NCBI GenBank assembly: GCA_030427245.1
Contig: JAUHXA010000020.1
Location: 1 to 64,000 of the forward strand
Source of the DNA: Bacteroidia bacterium
GTDB lineage: Bacteria; Bacteroidota; Bacteroidia; Chitinophagales; UBA2359
Reading direction: 5' to 3'
DNA: 64,000 bases
Below the pieces are notes generated by a model, which made no database searches, was not told the DNA's origin, and saw only the letters and a program-made list of their open reading frames with translations. Shown here piece after piece: positions 8,526 to 18,900 of this stretch. How positions within the stretch are numbered: the first letter of the stretch is position 1; each line of letters starts with the position of its first letter. The position numbers and the translations under genes are program-made.

Positions 8526-9767
8526 TCAAGTTTGCTTCGCATGATAATAAATCGCCGAACAGTTCTCTTTCCGAAAAACCTGCTGTGCCACTCTCTGAAT
8601 GTCAACGGCTTCAACAGCATTGTATCGGTGAATTTCGGTGTTGATTTCTTCCACATTCCCCATCAACTCAAAATAAGATAAGTGATAAGCCTTATTAGAA
8701 TTGCTGGCTTCCGAAAACACGATGGCAGATTCCATCTTATTTTTTACCTTGCTCAGTTCGTGTTCTTCCAAACTCCCAAACTTCAGTTCTTCCAACTCTT
8801 CCCAAACCGCTTCCTCTGCCATTGCAGTCGTGAAACCTTTGTTCAACCTGCCATAAATAAAAAACAAGCCATTGTCAAAATCTTCTGTGATATAAGCACT
8901 TAGACTACTGAAAATTTGCTTTTCTTTAATCAGTCGATTGTACAAGCGAGAAGAATGACCGCTCGACAATATTTCAGCAATCGTGTCTGTAATAGGATAA
9001 TCCTCATCATACCTATTGCAGGTGTGAAACGCCATATACAACGCATCCAAAGGCACATCCGCTTCAACGGTTAGACTTCGGAAAGTGGTTTGAGGCGATT
9101 CAACGGGTAATTTTCGGATATAATCCTTTCCGCTTGGAATATTTCCAAACCATTTTTCGGCAAGAGCCTTTACTTCATCCGCTTTCACTCCCCCAGCTAC
9201 GGTCATAATCGCTCGATTCGGGCGGTAATGTTGGTAAAAGAAATGTTCAATATCGGCAAGGGTGACATCCTGAATTTGTTTCAGCGATTTACCTATGACG
9301 GGCCATTGATAAGGATGTGACTGATAGCACAATCCACGTAGATGATGCCATACATCACCATACGGTTGGTTGATGTAGTTTTCCTTAAATTCCTCACAAA
9401 CGACTCCCTGTTGTATTTCCAAAGATTTTTGATTGAAGTCCAACTGCATCATCCTGTCTGATTCGAGCCAAAAAGCAGTTTCGAGATTGTGAGCAGGCAA
9501 TTGGTCATAATAATTCGTTGTATCGCTTCCCGTGAAGGCATTGCTTTCGCCACCTGCTCGATAGAGTGGATTGTCAAAGTTGGGAATATTCTTTGAGCCA
9601 CTAAACATAAGGTGCTCAAACAAATGTGCCATACCCGTTTTGTCAGGTTCTTCATCTCTTGCTCCCACATCATACATGATATTGACGACGGCCAGGGGTG
9701 TGTTTGCGTCTTCGTGCACAATCACTCTCAATCCATTGTCCAAACAGAATCTTTTGTATTCGACCAT
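8526..9767 (-). CDS. M16 family zinc metallopeptidase (insulinase/processing-peptidase type)
   Basis: A 413-residue M16 peptidase. The inverted zinc motif HLFEH is at residues 48-52 (H48, E51, H52), and the downstream conserved Glu region (VVCEEFKEN) is near residue 127. It has the usual two-lobe M16B layout, with the conserved Arg/Tyr stretch SSRLYNRL near residue 272 in the C-terminal lobe. There is no clear signal peptide, so a cytoplasmic location is most likely. Family members degrade oligopeptides or process small proteins. In this window it stands alone without an inactive M16 partner. Confidence 0.92.
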   Translation of the reverse strand: MVEYKRFCLDNGLRVIVHEDANTPLAVVNIMYDVGARDEEPDKTGMAHLFEHLMFSGSKNIPNFDNPLYRAGGESNAFTGSDTTNYYDQLPAHNLETAFWLESDRMMQLDFNQKSLEIQQGVVCEEFKENYINQPYGDVWHHLRGLCYQSHPYQWPVIGKSLKQIQDVTLADIEHFFYQHYRPNRAIMTVAGGVKADEVKALAEKWFGNIPSGKDYIRKLPVESPQTTFRSLTVEADVPLDALYMAFHTCNRYDEDYPITDTIAEILSSGHSSRLYNRLIKEKQIFSSLSAYITEDFDNGLFFIYGRLNKGFTTAMAEEAVWEELEELKFGSLEEHELSKVKNKMESAIVFSEASNSNKAYHLSYFELMGNVEEINTEIHRYNAVEAVDIQRVAQQVFRKENCSAIYYHAKQT

Positions 9768-9831
9768 TAATTTTTTTGTTTATGACTATGTGAACAAAAA
9801 TACAAATATTCTGTCAATCATATCATTCAAA

Positions 9832-9872
9832 ATCAAAAACGACCAGCCAAATAAAAGACTGATCGTTTTCAA
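9832..9872 (-). terminator. Rho-independent-like terminator for the thioredoxin-like gene
   Basis: Read on the - strand, AACGATCAG pairs with CTGGTCGTT (one G-T pair) across a short T-rich loop and is followed by TTTTGATTTTG. It lies about 75 bp after the stop codon of the thioredoxin-like gene and before the M16 gene. Confidence 0.55.
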
Positions 9873-9944
9873 AAAGAGTTGGGCAACGTAGCAATTGCAA
9901 ATTTCATGAGGGTACTTTGGTGAGGGGAACGTTTTGTATTTTCC

Positions 9945-11189
9945 TTAAAGCTTGATAGGACGATTGAAAGAAGTGGTCGTTCCGGATGTATAGTTTTGTA
10001 TTTCATCAATCAATGACTTCGAACTTAGGCCAAATTTGTTATTAGGGCTTGAATACGTCAATGCTTTTTGTGCCACGCTTTCTGCTTTGAGTAAATGCCC
10101 CAATTTGAATAAGACATGAGCATACGTATCATAGTTAAGATAATTTCTTTCTTGAATAAGGGCTATTTCCATCCATTTTTTTGCAGCATCAAGATCTTCA
10201 GGTTTATGAGAATAGGCCAATAGCTCTTGTGTCTTTTGCTGCAAAAACTCAGGGTGCCGCACATCGTGTTTGTGGATATAAGATTTAACAGTGGAAATGT
10301 ATGCTTCCCAATTGGATGCCTTTTTGTAAAAAATAGATTCTACTAAAAAAATCATCCTGTCTTCATCTGTCAGTTTTCCCTTTTTAATCAAATCTTTGAC
10401 TTCCTTAAATAATTTTTCGTCGTTGGTTTCAGCAGCCTTACTTGCATTGGATAAGGCTGTTGATTTGATGCGATTGACAATATGGGTATATCCATATTGT
10501 GTTTCAAAAATATCTCGAAATTTCAACAATAACTCCATGGCATCAGTCTGCAAATCATTCGAAAAATCGTAAATAAACAGAATATTCTTAGGCAGATTAA
10601 GCTTATCTTTTTTGATTCCTTCAATGTAGATATTTACAATCTTAGCATAAGATTCATTATGTTTTTTGAGTTCATAAGCATAATCGTATAAAAAATTGGA
10701 ATTTTGCAAACCTTTGTTGTACTGTTCCCTCATAGTTTCTAGTGCCGTTTTAGGCTCAATAGTAGCTCTAACAACTTTGTATGCCAAAGTCAATAACTGA
10801 ACCTTGTCTTTATCTCCCATGTCCCTATAAATCGGATATCCCAATGGATCTAAAAAGATAAGATCGGGTAAGGTCTGAACATTGTATTTTTGTCTAAAAT
10901 AATGCCCTGATTCTTTGTCAACATTTATTTTTACATTGATAAAGTTGTCATTGTAAAAAGTGCCGACTTCTTCTTGGTTAAAAGTCTGTTCTTCAATTTG
11001 TTTGCAAAGCATACAATCATCACTATAAGCCTCTATAAATAAAGGCTTATTTAGTTGAATAGCCAATATGCTTGCTTCTTCCCAAGAACCTTGAAAAAAA
11101 TCAATTCCTTTTGCAGATATTGCATTGGTAAATGTGAAAAATAAGAAGGCGTAGATTATTAGTCTGGCGTTAATTCGGAAATAACACAT
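9945..11189 (-). CDS. Exported thioredoxin-fold protein with helical C-terminal part
   Basis: A 414-residue protein with a signal peptide (about residues 1-26, ending near NAISA). A thioredoxin-like domain follows at about 30-140. It carries CMLC, a CxxC redox motif, near residue 60, and the cis-Pro region TLPDLIFLD near residue 108. The rest (about 150-414) is helical and looks like TPR-type repeats. It is likely a periplasmic thiol:disulfide protein of the thioredoxin_7 type. Redox partners are not evident. The gene stands alone, with a hairpin terminator after it. Confidence 0.8.
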   Translation of the reverse strand: MCYFRINARLIIYAFLFFTFTNAISAKGIDFFQGSWEEASILAIQLNKPLFIEAYSDDCMLCKQIEEQTFNQEEVGTFYNDNFINVKINVDKESGHYFRQKYNVQTLPDLIFLDPLGYPIYRDMGDKDKVQLLTLAYKVVRATIEPKTALETMREQYNKGLQNSNFLYDYAYELKKHNESYAKIVNIYIEGIKKDKLNLPKNILFIYDFSNDLQTDAMELLLKFRDIFETQYGYTHIVNRIKSTALSNASKAAETNDEKLFKEVKDLIKKGKLTDEDRMIFLVESIFYKKASNWEAYISTVKSYIHKHDVRHPEFLQQKTQELLAYSHKPEDLDAAKKWMEIALIQERNYLNYDTYAHVLFKLGHLLKAESVAQKALTYSSPNNKFGLSSKSLIDEIQNYTSGTTTSFNRPIKL

Positions 11190-11487
11190 TGAATTTAGGG
11201 ATGTTTACTTTTATTTGAAAATCATTAAATGAAATGGGTAGTTGGGGCTTATGAGAAATGAAACTACAAAAACATTTCACTCTCACAGTTATGAACGTTT
11301 GATGTACTTTTAATCTATCAAAAAAAATGGGGGGAATAGTGAAGGGTGGGTTACTCGTATGGAATAATTGCATAAAACTATATATTCCCCCAATAAAATA
11401 CAATTTTTTTTACTAAAAAACGAATCTTTTTTCTGTTTTTTTCGTAGAGACACTGCTTTTTTTGTAAAAATCAAAATATTATTTCGA

Positions 11488-13269
11488 ATGTATGAAATTC
11501 AGCATCCAATGTTAAGACTTTTTCGATATTTAAAGTCCTATTACAAAAACCTTAATTTTTCGATATTTTCTAGTATCACCAACAAAATCTTTGACCTTAT
11601 GCCTCCTCTCATGGTAGGTTGGATAATAGATACGGTCAGTGGAAATACACCTCAATGGATAGCTTCGATGTTGGGCATTACTGAAATTTGGTCAATGGCT
11701 ATATTTCTCAGTATTCTGATTGTCGTCGTTTTTGGGATGGAAAGCCTTTTTCAATGGATGTATCAATATGGCTTCATGACCCTTGCACAGAAGGTACAAC
11801 ACGACCTTCGATTGGATGCCTACAACCAACTTCAAAGCCGAGAAATTGCCTACTTTGAAGAAAACAGAACAGGCAATCTGATGGCAATGCTCAATGATGA
11901 TATCAATCAGCTAGAGCGTTTTTTGAACAGCAGCTTCAATGAAATCATACAATTGACTACCCTTTTCATCTTTGGTTCTTTTGCTCTGTTCAGCGTTTCG
12001 TGGGAATTGGCATTGATTGGAATGATACCGATTCCCCTCATTTTTATGGGAAGCATTTACTATCAGCGAAAGATTGCTCCATACTACCGAGATGTCCGAG
12101 CGGCTGTTGGAGATCTGAGTAATCGCTTAGAAAACAATATTTCGGGGATTTCGGTCATCAAAAGTTTCACAGCCGAAAAATTTGAGTCCCAAAGAGTCGA
12201 AGAGGTATCGGAAACCTATAAAAAGGCCAACTTCAATGCCATCAAATTCAGTTCGCTGTATGTTCCGCTGATTCGTATGTTCATCGCTGTGGGATTTGCC
12301 GCTTGTATGTTGTTGGGGGCTTATTGGATTATCCATGATACAGGGAAATTGACTTTGGGCGGTTTGACCTTTTTTGCAATGATGATTCAGCGAATGTTGT
12401 GGCCTATCACCTATTTGGGGCGAGTTTTTGACGAATTTGAACGAGCTGCTGCCAGCGCACGCCGAGTCTTTGGATTGATGGATGCTCCCAATAAAATTCA
12501 AAACCCAAAAGAACCACTGCCTTTTCAGCATACCAATGGGCATATTCAGCTTAAAAACGTACACTTCAACTACAACAAAGAAAGAGGAATTCTAAAAGGA
12601 ATCGACGTTGAAGTAAATGCAGGGCAAATTATTGGCATTGCAGGACCTACAGGAGCAGGGAAGACTACTTTTATCAAATTGTTGCTTCGACTCTACGATG
12701 TAGACAAGGGCAGTATTTTGATTGATGGCAAAGACATTCGACAAGTGAATATTGAAGATCTTAGGCGACAAATTGCTTTGGTGAGTCAAGAAGTCTATTT
12801 GTTTCATGGTACTATTGCCGAAAACATTGCTTACAGCCTCGAAAGTGCATCGCAAGCTGACATAGAAGGAGCAGCTCAAAAGGCACAATTAGATGGTTTT
12901 GTGAAAAGTTTGCCGAATGGTTACGACTCTATTATTGGAGAACGTGGCATCAAACTGTCGGGTGGTCAACGACAAAGGTTGAGTATTGCGAGAGCGATAT
13001 TGAAGAATGCGCCTATATTGATTTTGGATGAAGCAACGAGTTCGGTAGATACCGAAACGGAAAGAGCGATCCAAGAAAATCTGCGTCAATTAACCATCGG
13101 AAAAACGGCAATTATCATTGCTCACCGCCTTTCTACAATTCGACACGCTGACCAAATTATTGTATTGAAGGATGGTCAGATTGAAGAAAAAGGAACACAC
13201 AAAGATTTGGTAGCGAAAGGTGGAATTTATGCGGATTTGTGGAAGGTGCAGATTGGGGAGTTGGTTTAA
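11488..13269 (+). CDS. ABC exporter, fused permease/ATPase (MsbA/lipid-A or multidrug type)
   Basis: From the ATG at 11488 the protein has about 593 residues, the usual half-transporter length. Six membrane helices (about residues 30-310) precede an ATPase domain. That domain carries GPTGAGKTT (Walker A), LSGGQRQ (signature), ILILDEATSSVD (Walker B) and IIAHRLSTI (H-loop). The reading frame is open up to 11368, but the extra N-terminal 40 residues are low-complexity and lack family likeness, so I chose 11488; ATG 11509 is also possible. It works as a homodimer exporting lipids, drugs or peptides; the substrate is unknown. Confidence 0.92.
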   Translation: MYEIQHPMLRLFRYLKSYYKNLNFSIFSSITNKIFDLMPPLMVGWIIDTVSGNTPQWIASMLGITEIWSMAIFLSILIVVVFGMESLFQWMYQYGFMTLAQKVQHDLRLDAYNQLQSREIAYFEENRTGNLMAMLNDDINQLERFLNSSFNEIIQLTTLFIFGSFALFSVSWELALIGMIPIPLIFMGSIYYQRKIAPYYRDVRAAVGDLSNRLENNISGISVIKSFTAEKFESQRVEEVSETYKKANFNAIKFSSLYVPLIRMFIAVGFAACMLLGAYWIIHDTGKLTLGGLTFFAMMIQRMLWPITYLGRVFDEFERAAASARRVFGLMDAPNKIQNPKEPLPFQHTNGHIQLKNVHFNYNKERGILKGIDVEVNAGQIIGIAGPTGAGKTTFIKLLLRLYDVDKGSILIDGKDIRQVNIEDLRRQIALVSQEVYLFHGTIAENIAYSLESASQADIEGAAQKAQLDGFVKSLPNGYDSIIGERGIKLSGGQRQRLSIARAILKNAPILILDEATSSVDTETERAIQENLRQLTIGKTAIIIAHRLSTIRHADQIIVLKDGQIEEKGTHKDLVAKGGIYADLWKVQIGELV

Positions 13270-13287
13270 ATGAAAATCAAATTCAAG

Positions 13288-13325
13288 GTGCAAATTCAAA
13301 CTCATGATAAAAATTGAATTTGCAC
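13288..13325. terminator. Hairpin between convergent ABC and methyltransferase genes
   Basis: GTGCAAATTCAA (13288-13299) pairs perfectly with TTGAATTTGCAC (13314-13325) across a 14-base loop. The hairpin is followed by TTTCTTC on the + strand. It lies between two convergent stop codons and can serve both directions. Confidence 0.65.
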
Positions 13326-13342
13326 TTTCTTCAAAAAGTTCC

Positions 13343-14035
13343 TTACTTTACTTTCTCCTTCAATTTATACGCCACTTTCTTCAAAAAACTTTCCTTGCCT
13401 GATGACATCCACATGATTGCATTGTGGGCTACAACAGACTTGAATGTGTAAAACTCTCTGAAAAACATGCCATTGCGTTGGTCTTTGTCTACTTTTTGAT
13501 AAAGTGCCAAATTGCGTAAGCCTGTGGGAATTGGTTGGTAATCGGGGCGGTTGGATTCAATAAAGGACATCACCAACTGCGTACTTCGCATCCATGTATC
13601 GTGCAGCAACACATACCCGTGATGCTCCAATAACAAATCGGAATAGTAGAAATCCACCAAAATACCATCGAACTTATGATCGCCATCAATAAAAATAAAT
13701 TCAAATTTTCGCTCTTCTTTGACCAATTGTGGCAATACATTGTGTGAGAAATCTCGCCTAAAATCAAGTAGGTCGCTAAAACCCAATTTTTCGATGTTTT
13801 GTAAGCCCAAATTCTGGTAATGATCTTGAAAAGGATCCATCGCAATGTGTTGTGACTCTGTGGCTGCAATGATGTGAGAAGCAGAACGAGCATAGGCAAA
13901 ACCCGCTTCCAATGTTTTGGTGAGATAGCGTTCTTTTAGGAAATTATAAATAAACGCTGCTTCATTTTCTTTGATAGGCGTAGCCTTATCTTCGTTCGGA
14001 ATGGTAAGTGTCTGATTAATAGTTGCTAAATCCAT
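13343..14035 (-). CDS. Class I SAM-dependent methyltransferase family protein
   Basis: A 230-residue protein from the ATG at 14035 (a TTG 21 bp further upstream would add seven residues). TLEAGFAYARSA near residue 43 fits a glycine-poor SAM-binding loop, and FIFIDGDHKFDG near residue 118 is the hallmark of the Methyltransf_24/cephalosporin-hydroxylase-like group. GYVLLHDTW follows. These proteins often modify sugars or small metabolites. No polysaccharide genes are adjacent. C-terminal residues KKVAYKLKEKVK are basic and could be amphipathic. The substrate is unknown. Confidence 0.75.
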   Translation of the reverse strand: MDLATINQTLTIPNEDKATPIKENEAAFIYNFLKERYLTKTLEAGFAYARSASHIIAATESQHIAMDPFQDHYQNLGLQNIEKLGFSDLLDFRRDFSHNVLPQLVKEERKFEFIFIDGDHKFDGILVDFYYSDLLLEHHGYVLLHDTWMRSTQLVMSFIESNRPDYQPIPTGLRNLALYQKVDKDQRNGMFFREFYTFKSVVAHNAIMWMSSGKESFLKKVAYKLKEKVK

Positions 14036-14263
14036 TATAAGATATTTTGGCTGCAAGTTACGGATTTTCGCACTTTGATAAAATGAAAATTTATGTCCTT
14101 ATGGCTTACTTCTTTCAAAAGGATTCACTAAATTTCAGTTTAATAAAACTTTTTGAGCTTTAGAGGAGAGAACTAGGAAGGTGTGAAGTAGGATTTAACT
14201 TGTACAAAATAATATCTCTTGCTTTCTATTTCCTACTACTTTTGTCTAAAATCTACAACAATT

Positions 14264-15205
14264 ATGCCCCTAAAAATCCGACTACTCCTTTGGTGGATTC
14301 GGTTCACCGAAAAAACACCTATCTATGAATTGCCTGCTGCAAAGGCTCGTCAAGTCAGTAAAAAATCATTTGAAGCTGCAAAAAGGTTGATTGACTATCC
14401 CCCAATCAAACTCTTTGCAGTCAAAAACCAAACCGTCAAGGCAAGGGATGGATACCAGATTCCAATACGCATTTACCAACCCACAGATTCCGACAATTTG
14501 CCCATTATTGTATTTTATCATGGAGGCGGTTTTGTGATTCGAGATTTAGACAGTCACGACAATGGTTGCCGAAGGTTGGCCCATGATAATAAAGCCGTCG
14601 TGGTAAGTGTAGATTATCGCTTAGCACCTGAATACAAGTTTCCGATACCACATCAAGATTGCTATGATGCAACTGTTTGGGTGAGCAAAAATGCAAAATC
14701 TATCAGAGGAGATGCCAGCCGATTGGTAGTGATAGGCGATAGTGCAGGCGGAAATTTGGCAACCGTTGTGGCTCAAATAGCAAGAGATGAAAAAGGCCCT
14801 AAGATTTGCTATCAAGTGTTGATTTATCCTACGACTGATGCTCGAATGAATCATTCTTCGATTGATGAGTTTTCGGAAGGATATTTATTGACTAGGCCCA
14901 TGATGCAATGGTTTTTAGATCAATACAAAAGCACGAAAGAAGACATCTACAATCCACTTATGTCCCCTTTGCTGTGTCGTGATTTGTCGAATATGCCTCC
15001 CACCCTTATTATTACTGCTGAGTTTGATCCATTGAAGGATGAAGGGATTGCCTATGCTCATCGATTGAAACAAGCAGGAGTAGAAGTGAGACATTCGGAT
15101 TACGAAGGGTTGGTACATGCCTTCTTCACTATGCCCAAACTACACAAATCTTGTTTGAGGGCTTATGAGGAGATAAAAGAAGTTTTGAAGCCTGTTTTTA
15201 GATAA
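14264..15205 (+). CDS. Alpha/beta hydrolase, HSL/GDXG lipase-esterase family
   Basis: From ATG 14264 the protein has 313 residues. The oxyanion motif HGGGF is near residue 86, the nucleophile motif GDSAGG near residue 158, and the acid and histidine appear in AEFDPLKDEG near residue 253 and LVHAFF near residue 283. This set is typical of the hormone-sensitive-lipase-like (GDXG) esterases acting on short acyl esters. There is no signal peptide, so it is likely cytoplasmic. The frame is open up to a TTG at 14219, but that adds a poor N terminus, so the ATG is preferred. It stands alone. Confidence 0.93.
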   Translation: MPLKIRLLLWWIRFTEKTPIYELPAAKARQVSKKSFEAAKRLIDYPPIKLFAVKNQTVKARDGYQIPIRIYQPTDSDNLPIIVFYHGGGFVIRDLDSHDNGCRRLAHDNKAVVVSVDYRLAPEYKFPIPHQDCYDATVWVSKNAKSIRGDASRLVVIGDSAGGNLATVVAQIARDEKGPKICYQVLIYPTTDARMNHSSIDEFSEGYLLTRPMMQWFLDQYKSTKEDIYNPLMSPLLCRDLSNMPPTLIITAEFDPLKDEGIAYAHRLKQAGVEVRHSDYEGLVHAFFTMPKLHKSCLRAYEEIKEVLKPVFR

Positions 15206-15505
15206 TCCTCATAAAAAATGTTTTTATTGATAATTGATGTGGAATTGTTATTGAGTACATCGTTTCTCAATCAAGAGATGGCCATAAATTTTAGCAGTAA
15301 AATACTAGGTTCGATAATATGAATCTAAATGCTTTAAATAAATACACTCTATATACTAAAGGCGGGATAAAAAAACGAAAAAAATCTTGGAAGACGATAC
15401 GAAAATTTCTCACTACCTTAAAAATATGTCCTGTTTTTTTGAACCACTTCAATTGGAAGGGGGGATTTTTATGGTATTATTTTTTTCTTTTTTGTCAAAA
15501 AACAA
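15206..15505. other. AT-rich gap upstream of the CHAT operon
   Basis: A 300-bp stretch after the esterase gene. The only ORF (about 63 codons from 15319) is lysine and phenylalanine rich without family likeness, and I do not accept it as a gene. The interval ends at promoter-like site 1. Confidence 0.5.
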
Positions 15506-15535
15506 GGTAACCTTTTGAAGATTTTGCTACTAATG
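15506..15535 (+). promoter_or_regulatory. Bipartite promoter-like motif, site 1
   Basis: GGTAACC (15506-15512), 12 bases, then TGCTACTAATG (15525-15535). It is 39 nt upstream of the small gene that leads the CHAT operon and is preceded by an A/T-rich tract. It matches seven other sites in the window. Confidence 0.65.
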
Positions 15536-15573
15536 GTCGAAATTCAATTTTTCAACTTTATAAAAAAAACAAT

Positions 15574-15942
15574 ATGCAAAATCCAGAAATTTCTAAGCAG
15601 AATGTTGGTGACGATCCCATGAATCGTCCAAAAATCACAAGTACCCATACCCGTATCAAACGAGGTACTTCTGATAGTTGCGAAACAGAAATTGAACTAA
15701 CAGTAAAAAGTGCTCATGGAAATAACTACCATTATGCTATACAATTAATATTTTCGAGTTCAAATTTTTATAATATACCCTCTACAGCATGTCAGACTTT
15801 TCCGACGAATACTACTATCCTCTATAGTGGTATTACAGGAACTGCCTATTCCAACCCAAATCAAACACCAATCACCGTTAAAGTTGACGGTGAAGAAGAT
15901 ATAAATGTATCACATAATTATACTGATACTTGCTCTGTTTGA
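15574..15942 (+). CDS. Small unknown protein encoded just upstream of the CHAT protein
   Basis: A 122-residue protein that I do not recognise. It has no signal peptide or membrane segment. The first 35 residues are polar and look disordered. The rest is rich in Thr, Ser, Asn and Tyr with alternating pattern, as in a beta-sandwich, and has three or four cysteines (near 37, 70 and 120). It begins 39 nt after promoter-like site 1, and its stop is only 20 bp before the CHAT gene start, so both are probably one transcript. The position suggests a partner, regulator or substrate of the CHAT protein, but nothing in the sequence proves this. Confidence 0.7.
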   Translation: MQNPEISKQNVGDDPMNRPKITSTHTRIKRGTSDSCETEIELTVKSAHGNNYHYAIQLIFSSSNFYNIPSTACQTFPTNTTILYSGITGTAYSNPNQTPITVKVDGEEDINVSHNYTDTCSV

Positions 15943-15962
15943 TTTAGACTACTTTTTATTAC

Positions 15963-18900
15963 ATGAATACAAAAAATGAGGAAAGTACAACTCTACTTTT
16001 TCGCTCTTTTTTTCAAAAGCAGCGGAGAAATATAGTATTAATTGGTTTAGCTTCAATATTTTATTTATCCACTGCTTTTCAACCTGTTGAAAAAGAGTCC
16101 TCTGTTGTTTTGTCAAATATAGAATCAGATACTTTAGCAGCTTGTTACCTACTTGAAGAAAAAAATACGCTTGTTCAAGAAGGAAATCACCAAGCTGCTC
16201 TTATTGCCTTAGAAAAAGCTCAAAAATTATATACTCAACACAATCAATGGGAAAGAGCTATCCAATGTGTTGTAGAGTTGGCAAAATTGGTAGATAACTT
16301 TGACGCTGTTGAACTCAAAATAAAATATGGCAACTTAGGACTACAGCTCGCTCAAAAATACCTACCTGAAGACCATCCTCTAACAGCCGCTGCGTTTCGT
16401 CAAAAAGCTGAAGCATTGATGAATGTCCCCTCTTTAGATTCTGCCAATTATTATTTAACGAAAGCCATTTCTATTTTTGAACAACACCAAATTTGGACAG
16501 AATTGGGCTGGACAGAAATTTTGATAGGTTACAATTACTTCCTTCAATATCAATTGGATTCCTGTCAACACCACTATCAAAAGGTAGAAGAACTTCTTCA
16601 ACAACAAGTGCTTCTCAAGACGACACAAACCAACATTCATTCTACCTTACTTTCTCTTCGAGGACCACTTTATGAACGTCAAGGAGATTACGACAAAGCC
16701 ATTCAAAATACCAAAAAAGCGCTTCAGTTGGATATAGACAAAGGAGTTGTCACTGCTTTAGACTCCTCTTTCATTTCTCATCACTACAACAACTTAGGGA
16801 CCTACTATTATTACAAAGGTGATTACCAACGTGCAATCGACAATTTTATACAGGCCATCAACAGTAGTACAGAGGCTTTACAAAATCCTGCAATCCTCAG
16901 TAATATGGGAGAATTATTGAGAAAAAAAAATAAATACGCCAAATCCATTGAGTACTTAAAGAAAAGTCTAAAGTTGAGTTCCGCTCAAGATAAAATGGAT
17001 GTTCTACAAGGTTTGGGAGTTACTTATCAAAAGTTGGGTTTGATAGACAGTGCTGTATATTATTTTCAAGAAGCCATTCGACTCTCTATCAATTACAGAA
17101 AACCTATTGCCTTGTATTTACTGGGAAATATTCATGTATCAGAGTCACAATTAGATACAGCTCTCCATTACTTAAAATTAGCAGAAAAAAGCTATCTTGA
17201 AGATTCGACCGCTTCTCAACACAGTTCCTTTTTTCTTTCAAACATATATCGGAGTATAGGAGAAGTCTATGCTTTGCATGAAAATTTTGATACGGCATTG
17301 GTATTTTACCAAAAATCCTTGGTTGAAAATCATACGGACTTTACAGATAGTCTAAATTTTGAGTCCAATCCTCCTTTAGTTGGTATTTACGACTCCAGAT
17401 ACTTTTGGAAAACCATGCAAGGAAAAGCTAGGGTATTGGCAAAATTCCCCAATGAATCCAAAAAACTCAAAGCATCTTTGGCTTCCTATCAAGTACTGAT
17501 TCAATGGATGGACAGCCTTCAAGCAAGCCATGCTACAGAAACTGCCAGTTTGGATTGGAGTAGCGAGTTCAAACAAATTTATGAAGAAGCCATTGAAGTA
17601 GCTTTTCGATTGTACCAAAGCACCCAAAAAACCGAATACCTCAATCTCGCCTTTTCCTTCTCCGAAAAAAGCAAAAACAGCCTTTTGCTGGAATCTCTCA
17701 AAGCAGCAGAAGGAAAAGCCATTGTAGGAGTGCCTGACAGCTTGCTACAAAAAGAAAAAGATTTGAATATTGACATTGCTTTTTATGAAAAGGTTCTGCG
17801 AAAAGCACAAGATGAAAAAGAAACTGCCAAAGAAAAATTGTATCAAAATTATCTGTCAAAGTCCCGTCTTCAATTGGTGAAATTGCGAGAAAATTTGGAG
17901 CGAGATTTTCCCAAATTTCACGCATTGAAGTATGGAGGTACAACGACTTCGATTGCTAAGGTTCAAGCTGAATTGGTGGACGAAAAAACAGCTTTCTTGG
18001 AATATTTTGTAGGAGATAGCTCAGCGTATGTATTTGTCATTACTCCTCGAAAAGCCCATTTCCTTCAATTGGAAGCCCCGATTCAACTGCAAAAAAAATC
18101 GGCTGATTTTCGTCAAACCTTGCTGAATCCCACTGCTTTTCGACAAAACGCCAAAAACGCTTTTGCAGACTATCAAACAAAAGCCTACGACTTGTATGAG
18201 TCCGTTTTGCAGCCCGTTCTCTCCATTCTTCCTTCCGAAGTACAACAATTCATCATCGTTTCAGATGATTTTTTGAATACCCTTCCCTTTGAAGTTTTGA
18301 CCCAAACCAACGAAACAACAGGAGGTTTCGATTTTGCAAAACTGCCCTATTTACTCTACGACTACCAACTGCAGTATGCCTATTCTGCTGATTTACTGCT
18401 CCAAAATCAAACCAGACAAAATCAACTCCAATCCAATACTCAGTGTTTGGCTTTTGCACCTTCCTATAAAAAAACGGGAGCAATGGCAGAAAGAGGTGGT
18501 TTGCGGAATGTAAAAGGGAATTTGCAGGGAACTGCTTTGGAAATTCAAGCTATTTCCGATTTTTTTGACGGAAAATTCGACATTGGAAAAACAGCTACGG
18601 AAAGACAATTCAAACAGCTTGCCCCTCAATTCGGATTACTTCATCTCGCCATGCACGGTGTTCCCGACTTCGACAATGCCAACTTCAATCACCTCAAATT
18701 TTCCAATATGGAAGCAGACAGTGTAGAGGACAATCTACTGCATCACTACGAAATCGCCAACATGGATTTGCAGGCACAATTGGTGGTTTTGAGTGCTTGC
18801 GAAACGGGCTTGGGCAAATATGAAAAAGGAGAAGGCGTGTATAGCCTTGCAAGGAGTTTTATGTATGCGGGTGTGCCGAGTGTGGTGATGAGTTTGTGGA

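Noticed and set aside
15319-15510. 63-codon ORF before promoter site 1
   Set aside because: Low-complexity, Lys/Phe-rich composition without family likeness; it ends inside site 1, which better explains the region.
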